Made by a program: the position numbers and the translations under genes
The notes under the pieces: model-generated
The model's input: the letters and a program-made list of their open reading frames with translations, nothing else
Database searches by the model: none
Told to the model about the DNA's origin: nothing
Assembly: GCA_964549275.1 (NCBI GenBank)
Contig: CAZJUP010000013.1
Span: 1-64,000, forward strand
DNA length: 64,000 bases
Direction: 5' to 3'
Origin: CAZJUP01 sp964549275
GTDB lineage: Bacteria; Fidelibacterota; Marinisomatia; Marinisomatales; TCS55
Shown here: positions 44,406-52,175 of the stretch, piece after piece
How positions within the stretch are numbered: the stretch's first letter is position 1
How the letters are laid out: each line of letters starts with the position of its first letter

Positions 44406-45319
44406 ACCAATTACCCGTTGTTCCGTCCAGTACCGTGACAATCGGCACTTTTGACGGTTTGCACAGGGGCCATCAGGAGATCGTAAAAAAGGTGGTTTCG
44501 ATTTCTCATTCTAAAAATGAAAAGGCCGTGCTTGTTACTTTCGATCCCCACCCAAGGCATATTTTAGATTCAGAAGTTAAGCTACCGATATTAATACATA
44601 TTGATAAAAAACTTGAATTGTTAAAAAACTTAGGATTGGATATTGTTCTGGTTATTCCGTTTAACAAAGAATTTTCTAGAATTACTGCTAAGCAATTTTT
44701 AGAAACGATTGTCTGCAACCAATTTAATCCGTCATCTATTATTGTGGGATATGATCATCACTTTGGATTTAAAAGGGAAGGATCTCCATCATTCTTGAAG
44801 TCTTTTGGAAAGAATAGGAATATATCCATCGAAATTGTTGAGCCCATTTGTGATGAAGATGTTATTATATCCAGCACCCACATTCGAAAACTTCTCCATG
44901 ACGGCTATATTCGGCGAGCCTCTTTTGAATTAGGGTGGGTGTTTGGATTCTGTGCAAAAGTTGTTCACGGTGCAGGAAGAGGAAAATCACTATCATTTCC
45001 TACAGCGAATTTTTTACCCTTAGAGAAAAACCAATTAATTCCAGCAAACGGGGTCTACTTAACCCGTGGAAGGATTAATAGCAAAAATCTCTATGGTATG
45101 TGTAACTTAGGTGTTCGCCCGACCTTTGGTGAGAGCGAATTTGTAATGGAAGTTCATTTTTTCAATAATAATTTGGATGACCTTTATGGGAAAAACATTA
45201 CGGTGGAATTTCTGGAACGAATCCGTGATGAAATAAAATTTTCAAATCCAGAAGAATTAATTAAACAATTACATCAGGATTATGAATCCTGTCAAAATCG
45301 ATTAAAAAAATATCATTAG
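44384..45319 (+). CDS. ribF: Bifunctional riboflavin kinase/FAD synthetase
   Basis: A 311-residue protein. The N-terminal FMN adenylyltransferase domain has G-T-F-D-G-L-H-R-G-H-Q and S-S-T-H-I-R. The C-terminal riboflavin kinase domain has G-R-G-K-S-L-S-F-P-T-A-N and N-G-V-Y with G-V-R-P-T-F-G. It makes FMN and FAD. Its place between truB and rpsO is the common bacterial order. Confidence 0.96.
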   Translation: MDIYRSLDQLPVVPSSTVTIGTFDGLHRGHQEIVKKVVSISHSKNEKAVLVTFDPHPRHILDSEVKLPILIHIDKKLELLKNLGLDIVLVIPFNKEFSRITAKQFLETIVCNQFNPSSIIVGYDHHFGFKREGSPSFLKSFGKNRNISIEIVEPICDEDVIISSTHIRKLLHDGYIRRASFELGWVFGFCAKVVHGAGRGKSLSFPTANFLPLEKNQLIPANGVYLTRGRINSKNLYGMCNLGVRPTFGESEFVMEVHFFNNNLDDLYGKNITVEFLERIRDEIKFSNPEELIKQLHQDYESCQNRLKKYH

Positions 45320-45329
45320 GAGATAACTT

Positions 45330-45602
45330 ATGCCATTGAGCAAAGAAAAAACTCAGGAAATCATAGCGCAATTTGGGAAAGACAATAACGATACGGGGTC
45401 ATCCGAGGTGCAAATTGCATTATTAACACAAAGAATAAGAGATTTAACTGAGCATGCAAAAATTCATAAAAAAGATAATCATTCAAGGCGTGGACTTGTA
45501 TTGCTAGTTTCCCAGCGTAAAAAACTGTTGAAGTATATCCGCAGGAATAACCCTGATTCATACTTGAATATAACTGAGACGCTTAAAATTCGTCGCTCGT
45601 AG
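45330..45602 (+). CDS. rpsO: 30S ribosomal protein S15
   Basis: A 90-residue protein of standard length. It has the family motifs F-G-K-D-N-N-D-T-G-S-S-E-V-Q-I-A-L-L-T-x-R-I, H-x-K-D-N-H-S-R-R-G-L and L-L-K-Y-I-R-R. It binds 16S rRNA early in assembly. Directly followed by pnp, a conserved pair. Confidence 0.98.
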   Translation: MPLSKEKTQEIIAQFGKDNNDTGSSEVQIALLTQRIRDLTEHAKIHKKDNHSRRGLVLLVSQRKKLLKYIRRNNPDSYLNITETLKIRRS

Positions 45603-45616
45603 AAAGAAGAAAAATA

Positions 45617-47794
45617 ATGATGTTAAAACACGAAATTGAACTTGGGGGGAAGCCCCTTTCAATCATGACCGGGCAGATGGCAAGACAATCTTCCGGTTCT
45701 GTTCTTGTTACCTATGGAGAATCTACAATACATGTTGCAGTGAATTCTGCGAAGAAAATACGAGAGGATATTGATTTCTTTCCTCTGCAGGTAGAATACA
45801 GAGAACGACACTATGCTGGAGGGAAAATTCCCGGGGGGTTCTTCAAAAGAGAAGCCAGGCCTTCTGAACACGAAATATTAACCAGCAGGCTTACGGACCG
45901 GCCCATTAGACCCTTATTCCCTAAATCCTTTAAATATGAAACTCAGGTTATTATAACGGCATTGTCCAGTGATGGTGAAAACATGACTGATGTGTTGGCA
46001 GGTGTTGGGGCTTCTGCCGCCTTAATGATTTCAGACATTCCATGGAATGGACCTATTGCTACCGTTCGAGTGGGTCGGATGAATGGAGAATTCATTGTGA
46101 ATCCAACCCGTTCTCAAATGGAAGATTCTGATATGGAAATCGTAGTTTCCGGGAATGAACAAACCATCGTTATGGTGGAAGGGGAAGCAAAATTAATATC
46201 TGAAGAAGATTTTCTAGCGGCAATGAAGTTTGCTCATGAACCGATAAAAGAAATTATTTCTCTCCAGAAAAAACTTGCTGAAGAATTAAACATCCTCAAA
46301 CGGGATATTCCTGAAGAAGATATAAACGAAGAGTTAGAAAAGGCTGTATCTGAATTGGTGACGGATAAAATTGATGCAGCCATTAAAACAGGAGACAAAA
46401 GAGAACGTGAATCCTTCATCGATGCCTTGCATAGTGAAACACAGGAAGCACTAGTTGAAAGCTTTCCTGAGTCAGAATCATTGATTAAAAATTTTATTGA
46501 TTCACAATTAAAATCCGCTTTTCGCGAGAAAATATTATCAGAAGGAGTTCGTTCTGACGGTCGTAAAACGACTGATATTCGTCCAATATCAATCGAAACC
46601 GGTTTATTGGCACGTACGCATGGTTCAGCCTTATTTACACGGGGAGAAACTCAAGCTTTGGCTGTTTTAACGATGGGAACTCCAAGTGACGAACAAATTA
46701 TAGACAGCATGGACGTCGATACGAAGAAGAAATTTATGCTGCATTATAATTTTCCGCCCTATTGTGTTGGCGAGGTGGGCCGAATTGGATTTACCAGCAG
46801 AAGGGAAGTGGGCCATGGTAATTTGGCTGAACGGGCCATTAAGGAAATTTTACCAAATTATGAAGATTTTCCTTACACTATTCGCATTGTATCTGAAATA
46901 ATGGAATCCAACGGTTCATCTTCTATGGCTTCTGTCTGTGGTGGATCACTGGCATTAATGAACGCCGGAGCTCCTGCAAAGGGTCATGTAGCCGGTATAG
47001 CCATGGGATTAATTAAAGATGGAGATCGGCATGCTGTATTAAGTGATATTCTAGGTGCTGAAGACCATCTCGGAGATATGGATTTTAAAGTTGCCGGAAC
47101 TCGAGATGGGATCTCGGCTATTCAGCTGGACTTAAAAATTGAAGGCATATCTTTTGAATTGATGGAAGAAGCTCTTGCTCAAGCTAAGGAAGGAAGAAAT
47201 CACATTTTAGACCTTATGTATGAAGCTGTTCCTGGTCCTATGGAAATGTCTAAATACGCACCGAAAGTTTTGTCACTCCAGATAAATCCAGAAAAAATTG
47301 GCGGTTTAATTGGTCCAGGTGGCAAAACAATTAAGAAAATTATTGCTGATACAGAATGTGACATAAACGTGGATGACGATGGGATAGTTACTGTTGCCAG
47401 TTTGGATTTGACAAGATGCCAGGAAGCTATTGAAATAGTAAGAGCTATCACATTGGAGCCAGAAGTTGGAATGGAATTTGATGGTATCATTACGCGTCTT
47501 ATGAGCTTCGGTGCCTTTGTTGAATTTGCACCTGGCAGAGAAGGGTTAATTCATATTTCTGAAATGGAATGGCATCGTGTTGAAAAAGTTGAAGATGTGG
47601 TCAAACCGGGAGATTCAGTTAAGGTTAAACTGATTAAGGTTGATGACCAGGGTCGATTAGATTTCAGCCGGAAAGCCTTAATGGAAAAACCTGAAGGATA
47701 TGTTGAGCGATCGAATGATGGTTATCGTGGTCGTTCTTCAAAAGATAGTAACCGGCATAGTCATCGGAAACCGTTTAAGAAAAAGAGATTTTAG
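45617..47794 (+). CDS. pnp: Polyribonucleotide nucleotidyltransferase (PNPase)
   Basis: A 725-residue protein with two RNase PH-like domains (G-x-x-A-R-Q-S-S-G-S-V and G-S-A-L-F-T-R-G-E-T-Q-A-L). A KH domain lies near 560-610 (I-G-G-L-I-G-P-G-G-K-T-I-K-K-I) and an S1 domain near 616-690 (G-A-F-V-E-F-A-P-G-R-E-G-L). A basic tail ends the protein. It degrades RNA 3'-5' by phosphorolysis. The gene ends the operon with rpsO upstream. Confidence 0.97.
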   Translation: MMLKHEIELGGKPLSIMTGQMARQSSGSVLVTYGESTIHVAVNSAKKIREDIDFFPLQVEYRERHYAGGKIPGGFFKREARPSEHEILTSRLTDRPIRPLFPKSFKYETQVIITALSSDGENMTDVLAGVGASAALMISDIPWNGPIATVRVGRMNGEFIVNPTRSQMEDSDMEIVVSGNEQTIVMVEGEAKLISEEDFLAAMKFAHEPIKEIISLQKKLAEELNILKRDIPEEDINEELEKAVSELVTDKIDAAIKTGDKRERESFIDALHSETQEALVESFPESESLIKNFIDSQLKSAFREKILSEGVRSDGRKTTDIRPISIETGLLARTHGSALFTRGETQALAVLTMGTPSDEQIIDSMDVDTKKKFMLHYNFPPYCVGEVGRIGFTSRREVGHGNLAERAIKEILPNYEDFPYTIRIVSEIMESNGSSSMASVCGGSLALMNAGAPAKGHVAGIAMGLIKDGDRHAVLSDILGAEDHLGDMDFKVAGTRDGISAIQLDLKIEGISFELMEEALAQAKEGRNHILDLMYEAVPGPMEMSKYAPKVLSLQINPEKIGGLIGPGGKTIKKIIADTECDINVDDDGIVTVASLDLTRCQEAIEIVRAITLEPEVGMEFDGIITRLMSFGAFVEFAPGREGLIHISEMEWHRVEKVEDVVKPGDSVKVKLIKVDDQGRLDFSRKALMEKPEGYVERSNDGYRGRSSKDSNRHSHRKPFKKKRF

Positions 47795-47812
47795 TTTCGA
47801 AGGGGGCAGATT

Positions 47813-48928
47813 ATGATTATTGGGGTTCCAAAGGAAATAAAACCAAACGAAAACCGGGTAGCATTAACGCCACAGGTTGCATTAGATCTTACCCAAGCAG
47901 GTCATGAGGTCTGGGTTGAAAAAAATGCAGGAATTTCCAGTGGTTTTAAAAATCAGGATTACGTTTCAGTCAATTGTAAAATTGTTGATTCCCCAAAGGA
48001 GATTTTTGATGCTGTAGAATTGGTGATTAAAGTAAAAGAGCCCCAACCCTCAGAAGTGGATTTATGTCATGAAAATTTATCCATGTTTACCTATTTTCAT
48101 TTTGCTGCCTCTGAAGAACTAACTCTATCATTTAGGGATTCGGGTGCAACTGCAATCGCCTATGAAACCATCATGCTAAAAGATGGAAGCCTTCCCTTAC
48201 TCGTTCCCATGAGTGAAGTTGCCGGGCGTATGGCCGTACAAGAAGGGGCAAAGTTTCTTGAAAGAGCACAAGGTGGAAAAGGCATCCTTTTGGGTGGCGT
48301 GCCCGGTGTTGAGCCGGCTACGGTTACAATATTAGGTGGAGGTATTGTTGGAACAAATGCGGCTCATATTGCAGCAGGATTAGGTGCCAATGTTTTTCTA
48401 TTGGACATTCATCTCACTCGCTTAAGGTACTTGGATGAAATCATGCCAAAAAATGTAAGAACTATTTACAGCAACCAGTACAATATCCGGGAATTACTCA
48501 AAAGAACAGATTTGTTAGTTGGTGCTGTCCTTATCCCTGGAGCAAAAGCCCCTAACCTTGTAACGAAAAATATGTTATCCTTAATGCCAAAAGGAGCTGT
48601 TGTTGTTGATGTGGCTGTTGACCAGGGTGGGTGCATTGAAACCTGTAAACCCACAACACATGAGAATCCAATCTATGAAGTTGACGGTATCATTCATTAT
48701 TGCGTAGCCAATATGCCAGGAGCTGTACCGTATACATCTACAACAGCCTTAAATAATGCCACTAGCCCCTATATAATAAAGTTGGCCAATGAAGGGATTC
48801 TCAATGCACTTAACCACGATGAAGCATTGCTAAAAGGATTAAATGTATACAAAAAACAAATTACCCATATAGGGGTATCTGATGCCTTTAATTTAGAGTT
48901 TATACCTCCGGATCATGCCTTACTTTAA
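47813..48928 (+). CDS. ald: Alanine dehydrogenase
   Basis: A 371-residue protein. The N-terminus is M-I-I-G-V-P-K-E-I-K-P-N-E-N-R-V-A-L-T-P. The NAD-binding fold is G-G-G-I-V-G-T-N-A-A-H-I-A-A-G-L-G-A near 175, and V-D-V-A-V-D-Q-G-G follows. It interconverts L-alanine and pyruvate plus ammonia. Together with the AGCS symporter gene it suggests use of alanine, although the two genes are 20 kb apart. The 18-base gap from pnp hints at read-through. Confidence 0.95.
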   Translation: MIIGVPKEIKPNENRVALTPQVALDLTQAGHEVWVEKNAGISSGFKNQDYVSVNCKIVDSPKEIFDAVELVIKVKEPQPSEVDLCHENLSMFTYFHFAASEELTLSFRDSGATAIAYETIMLKDGSLPLLVPMSEVAGRMAVQEGAKFLERAQGGKGILLGGVPGVEPATVTILGGGIVGTNAAHIAAGLGANVFLLDIHLTRLRYLDEIMPKNVRTIYSNQYNIRELLKRTDLLVGAVLIPGAKAPNLVTKNMLSLMPKGAVVVDVAVDQGGCIETCKPTTHENPIYEVDGIIHYCVANMPGAVPYTSTTALNNATSPYIIKLANEGILNALNHDEALLKGLNVYKKQITHIGVSDAFNLEFIPPDHALL

Positions 48929-48971
48929 TAAGTAAGATTATTCCATAATTCTTGTTTATTAGTAGTTTCTT

Positions 48972-48992
48972 AACTAATATAAAGTATTAGTT
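48972..48992. promoter_or_regulatory. 21-bp palindrome upstream of the MerR gene
   Basis: AACTAATA (48972-48979), a TAAAG centre, and TATTAGTT (48985-48992) form a perfect dyad that ends 16 bases before the MerR-family ATG. Size and placement suit a MerR-type operator, which spans 19-20 bp between -35 and -10. The function is inferred. Confidence 0.5.
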
Positions 48993-49008
48993 TAACTTAC
49001 AATTCAAC

Positions 49009-49401
49009 ATGGAATCAACGCGCAAACCCATAAAAAAACTCTATTACTCTATTGGTGAAGTCAGTAAAATAACTGAACTAAAACAATATGTTCTTCGATA
49101 TTGGGAAACTGAGTTTACACAGTTGAATCCCATTAAAAATAAAGCAGGGAATCGCACGTATCGTCAAAAGGACATCGATACGATTTTGCGAATCAAAGAT
49201 TTGCTTTATAACCGAAAATTTACAATTGAAGGCGCAAGAAAACAGCTTATTGGACATCGTACTGAAAATGGTACAGATACCGAAAGAGAAATGTCTGAAG
49301 AGTCTCCTAAAGAAATAAAAGTAACGTCTGGTGTAGACATGGAAGTACTTCTTAAAATTCGAGGAGAATTAAAATCGCTTTTAGATAGTTTAGAGGATTA
49401 A
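49009..49401 (+). CDS. MerR-family transcriptional regulator
   Basis: A 130-residue protein. The winged helix-turn-helix is Y-S-I-G-E-V-S-K-I-T-E-L-K-Q-Y-V-L-R-Y-W-E-T-E-F (about 13-36), followed by R-T-Y-R-Q-K-D-I-D-T-I-L-R-I-K-D-L-L and a linking helix. No effector-binding cysteines are visible. This short MerR type (HTH plus coiled coil) often sits near infB, pnp or tRNA genes in FCB bacteria. Only one base separates its stop from tRNA-Pro, so the tRNA may be released from this mRNA. Confidence 0.9.
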   Translation: MESTRKPIKKLYYSIGEVSKITELKQYVLRYWETEFTQLNPIKNKAGNRTYRQKDIDTILRIKDLLYNRKFTIEGARKQLIGHRTENGTDTEREMSEESPKEIKVTSGVDMEVLLKIRGELKSLLDSLED

Positions 49402-49402
49402 A

Positions 49403-49476
49403 CGGAGCGTGGCGCAGCCCGGTAGCGCACCTCAATGGGGTTGAGGGGGTCGCAGGTTCAAATCCTGTCGCTCCGA
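49403..49476 (+). tRNA. tRNA-Pro (anticodon GGG)
   Basis: A 74-base tRNA. The acceptor CGGAGCG pairs with CGCTCCG. The anticodon stem CCTCA/TGAGG encloses ATGGGGT, anticodon GGG. The C1-G72 start is usual for proline tRNAs. Discriminator A, no CCA (next bases CAT). Confidence 0.96.
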
Positions 49477-49480
49477 CATT

Positions 49481-49511
49481 AAAAAAGCCTTCAGTTGTAG
49501 AAGGCTTTTTT
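49481..49511. terminator. Bidirectional terminator between tRNA-Pro and the FKBP gene
   Basis: A twelve-base-pair stem AAAAAAGCCTTC/GAAGGCTTTTTT with loop AGTTGTA. It lies between convergent transcription units and has A and T runs on opposite sides, so it can work on both strands. Confidence 0.92.
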
Positions 49512-49533
49512 AATTGTATAGACTTCTATTAAT

Positions 49534-50238
49534 TTATTTTGATTCAGTTTTTACCAACTCTAAAACTTCTAATAATTCAACTTTAAAGATTAATAAGGCA
49601 TTTGGACCACCGGGGCCTCCTCTAGGACCATAAGCCATTTTACCTGGAATGTACAGTTCAAAAACTGCACCTTCCTTCATGAGGAGAATTCCTTCAGAAA
49701 ACCCCGGAATTACATTCCCCAGTTCGAAGACAGCAGGTGTACCCCGTTCATATGAACTATCAAAAATTGTTCCGTCTATTAAACGGCCTTCGTAGTGAAC
49801 TTTTACATTATCTCGAAAATGCGGCTTTTTCCCGTTTCCTTCTTTGATGATTTTATATTGCAACCCATCTTTCCCTTCCAAAACACCAGGATTTTTTAGA
49901 TTTTCTGAAAGAAAGGCTTCACCATTTGCAATATTATCAGCGGAAAGCTGATTTTGTTTTTCTACTTGGGTAACTTGAGTATATTTTCGAATCACCGCCA
50001 GTTTTTCTTCCTGTGTTAAAAGCGGAGATTTTTGAGGATTATAATAATCGAGAATCCCTTGAACCATTATGTCAGGATTAATGTCCTGAAATTGAGCTTC
50101 TAATCGGCTAGCCATATCGAGCCCTACGCTATAACTGACAGAATCCATATGTGTTACGAGAGCATCTGATTTCTTCATAGATGGAGAAGAGCATCCAATG
50201 ACAGCAATAATTAAAGAGAGGGGAAGTAATTGTTTCAC
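49534..50238 (-). CDS. FKBP-type peptidyl-prolyl isomerase, lipoprotein
   Basis: A 234-residue protein. The signal peptide with lipobox V-I-G-C places the lipidated Cys at 16. The FKBP_N helical dimerisation region spans about 30-120 (Y-S-V-G-L-D-M-A-S-R-L). The FKBP_C catalytic domain has V-H-Y-E-G-R-L-I-D-G-T-I-F-D-S-S and V-I-P-G-F-S-E-G-I-L-L-M. The layout is that of Mip/FklB folding catalysts, here on a membrane. It assists folding of exported proteins. The length matches the family. Confidence 0.94.
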   Translation of the reverse strand: MKQLLPLSLIIAVIGCSSPSMKKSDALVTHMDSVSYSVGLDMASRLEAQFQDINPDIMVQGILDYYNPQKSPLLTQEEKLAVIRKYTQVTQVEKQNQLSADNIANGEAFLSENLKNPGVLEGKDGLQYKIIKEGNGKKPHFRDNVKVHYEGRLIDGTIFDSSYERGTPAVFELGNVIPGFSEGILLMKEGAVFELYIPGKMAYGPRGGPGGPNALLIFKVELLEVLELVKTESK

Positions 50239-50344
50239 TGAGAATCCTTTTTTGTATTATTTATTAAAATATTGGGGGCAGAATATCAGGAATATTCAAT
50301 TTGAATGCAAAATCTTTAAAAGGTTAATTTAAGGTGTTTAACTG

Positions 50345-50370
50345 TAAGAATTCTCCTCGTTAAATTCTTA
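50345..50370. promoter_or_regulatory. Inverted repeat directly upstream of the DUF2914 gene
   Basis: TAAGAATT (50345-50352) and AATTCTTA (50363-50370) form an 8-bp inverted repeat with a 10-base centre, ending 5 bases before the ATG. It may be an operator or a translation-blocking hairpin. It lies in the divergent region with the FKBP gene. Confidence 0.35.
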
Positions 50371-50375
50371 GTCTT

Positions 50376-51140
50376 ATGTGGGATAAATTATTGCAGGACC
50401 CGACACTTCCTGAGATTACAATTGTAATGTTGTTATTGGTGGGAGTAGCGCTTTTACAGAAACTTCAAAAAGCGGCTGTAGGGATTGGAATTGTATTTAT
50501 CATTTATGTTGGATTTATTTTACTGAACTCCGATGTTAAAACGACTCAGAAAAAAAATAAACATTCACCTGTCAAACCGATGACGGAAATTGTGGATAAT
50601 ATTCCATTATCACCACCTGGGAAAAAAAGTGAAGAAAACGTCGGCATATCTCATGAATTTCCTGCCTCGGAAATTGGTTTTTCAATGCAGTCTCAATTAT
50701 CTCAAAAATTAAAGAGCAAACCCAATTTACCCATTAAAAATTCGGATAAATCTTCATCTATTAAAAAGGCAACCCCCGGAATAGAAAAAAAAATACAGCA
50801 TTTGAAAGTAAATTCCATCGTCACATGCGCTGATGTTATGATAAGAGATCCCATTGGAGTAGATAGCGTTTTTATAAATACAATGGATAGAATTTACTGT
50901 GTGACTGGTGTACGTAATCTTTCAGAAGAAGCAACAATATTCCATAAATGGTATTATGAAAAATCTTTACGATCAAAAATTAAAATTAATATGCAATGGT
51001 CCCACAACTGGCGTAGTTGGAGTTATGTAACACTGAATCCAAAATTAGTAGGAACTTGGGAAGTTGTGATTACCGACACTTTAAATACTCTTTTAGATGC
51101 CATTACTTTTACTGTTGTTGCAGCCGATTCGACCCCATAA
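50376..51140 (+). CDS. DUF2914-domain membrane protein
   Basis: A 254-residue protein. The N-terminus carries two hydrophobic stretches (about 15-29 and 34-49). A Ser/Lys-rich linker leads to a C-terminal domain of about 110 residues that matches the DUF2914 pattern: C-A-D-V-M-I-R-D-P-I-G, then I-Y-C-V-T-G-V, H-K-W-Y-Y, W-R-S-W-S-Y, and P-K-L-V-G-T-W-E-V-V-I-T-D. This beta-sandwich domain of unknown function is usually periplasmic. Confidence 0.78.
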   Translation: MWDKLLQDPTLPEITIVMLLLVGVALLQKLQKAAVGIGIVFIIYVGFILLNSDVKTTQKKNKHSPVKPMTEIVDNIPLSPPGKKSEENVGISHEFPASEIGFSMQSQLSQKLKSKPNLPIKNSDKSSSIKKATPGIEKKIQHLKVNSIVTCADVMIRDPIGVDSVFINTMDRIYCVTGVRNLSEEATIFHKWYYEKSLRSKIKINMQWSHNWRSWSYVTLNPKLVGTWEVVITDTLNTLLDAITFTVVAADSTP

Positions 51141-51155
51141 GGAGATGTATTCTTC

Positions 51156-51767
51156 TTGAAATTGTTTCGGAAACTCTATGACTGGGTTCTCCATTGGGCT
51201 GATACGCCCTATGGGAAACCTGCTTTGTTTTTTTTAGCTTTCGCGGAATCTTCGTTTTTCCCCGTCCCTCCTGATATTCTTCTCATAGCCTTGGCTTTAG
51301 GTGCAAGAACAAAAACCTTTCAATTCGCACTCATTTGCAGTATAGCCAGTATTGCCGGTGGTATTTTCGGATATGGGATTGGCCATTACTTGTGGTGGGA
51401 GGGAGGTAACTATTCCACCATTGCTACATTTTTCTTTCATAATATTCCGGGGTTCACGGAAGCGCTCTTCCAATCGATTCAACAACAGTATTCGGAATTT
51501 GGATTTATTGTCATTTTTACCGCTGGCTTCACACCTATTCCATATAAGATTTTTACAATATCTGCGGGTGCGTTTGATATTAGTCTACTATTATTTTTAA
51601 TTGCATCAGCCATCAGCCGGTCCGCTCGGTTTTTTCTTGTATCTTTATTAATTTGGAAATTTGGTAAACCCATTACCAGTTTTATTGACCGATATTTTAA
51701 TTTACTAACCTTATTATTTTCAATTTTATTTATCGGAGGTTTTGTCGTTATTAAATTCCTTGTTTAA
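51156..51767 (+). CDS. YqaA-type DedA/SNARE-associated membrane protein
   Basis: A 203-residue protein with a TTG start behind AAGGAG. Membrane-embedded, with F-F-L-A-F-A-E-S-S-F-F-P-V-P-P-D near the N-terminus and G-F-T-P-I-P-Y-K-I-F-T-I-S-A-G-A near 128-143, the twin re-entrant-loop motifs of the DedA superfamily. Relatives are lipid transporters or flippases. YqaA itself is poorly characterised. Confidence 0.88.
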   Translation: MKLFRKLYDWVLHWADTPYGKPALFFLAFAESSFFPVPPDILLIALALGARTKTFQFALICSIASIAGGIFGYGIGHYLWWEGGNYSTIATFFFHNIPGFTEALFQSIQQQYSEFGFIVIFTAGFTPIPYKIFTISAGAFDISLLLFLIASAISRSARFFLVSLLIWKFGKPITSFIDRYFNLLTLLFSILFIGGFVVIKFLV

Positions 51768-51819
51768 CGAAATAACCGTTTATCCCCTTTATAAGCTTTT
51801 TTAAATTTAGACATTATTT

Positions 51820-51894
51820 CGGGGTGTGGCGCAGCCCGGTTAGCGCGCGTCGTTCGGGACGACGAGGCCGGAGGTTCGAATCCTCTCACCCCGA
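51820..51894 (+). tRNA. tRNA-Pro (anticodon CGG)
   Basis: A 75-base tRNA. The acceptor CGGGGTG pairs with CACCCCG. The anticodon stem CGTCG/CGACG encloses TTCGGGA, anticodon CGG. Discriminator A, no CCA (next bases CTA). It is the second proline isoacceptor in the window. Confidence 0.95.
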
Positions 51895-51898
51895 CTAT

Positions 51899-52054
51899 AT
51901 GTATTATGTGTATATCCTATACAGTGCGTTCTGGGACCGGTATTATATTGGTCATACAAAGGATTTGAACCGTCGGATTCATGAACACAACTCGAGACAA
52001 ACAAAACCCACTCGATGAGGCATTCCCTGATAGGATTATATTTGTGAATATTAA
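51899..52054 (+). pseudogene. GIY-YIG nuclease remnant
   Basis: Four bases after tRNA-Pro an ATG opens M-Y-Y-V-Y-I-L-Y-S and continues R-Y-Y-I-G-H-T-K-D-L-x-R-R-I-x-E-H-N-S, the GIY-YIG (UvrC-like/YhbQ) core. It stops at TGA (52016-52018) after K-P-T-R. In the same frame G-I-P follows, then TGA and TAG, where intact relatives read R-x-G-I-P-W-x-L-V-Y. The C-terminal half, including the catalytic Glu helix, is lost. Intact homologues are about 80-90 residues; this frame gives 39. A decayed small nuclease gene. Confidence 0.8.
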
Positions 52055-52175
52055 GGAATAATTGATTTGAGTTAATAAATAGATTTATTATATAAATGAA
52101 ATATTTATTTGATTTAACTTATTTCGCTGGGTAAATTCAAATGTTCATTTAAAAAAAACAAATTCAGGAAATCCC

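Noticed and set aside
51824..52018. 64-codon frame starting inside tRNA-Pro
   Set aside because: The first 25 codons are tRNA sequence; the true GIY-YIG start is the ATG at 51899.
52016..52033. TGA codons of the GIY-YIG remnant as selenocysteine
   Set aside because: They do not replace conserved cysteines and are followed at once by a TAG, so decay is the simpler reading.
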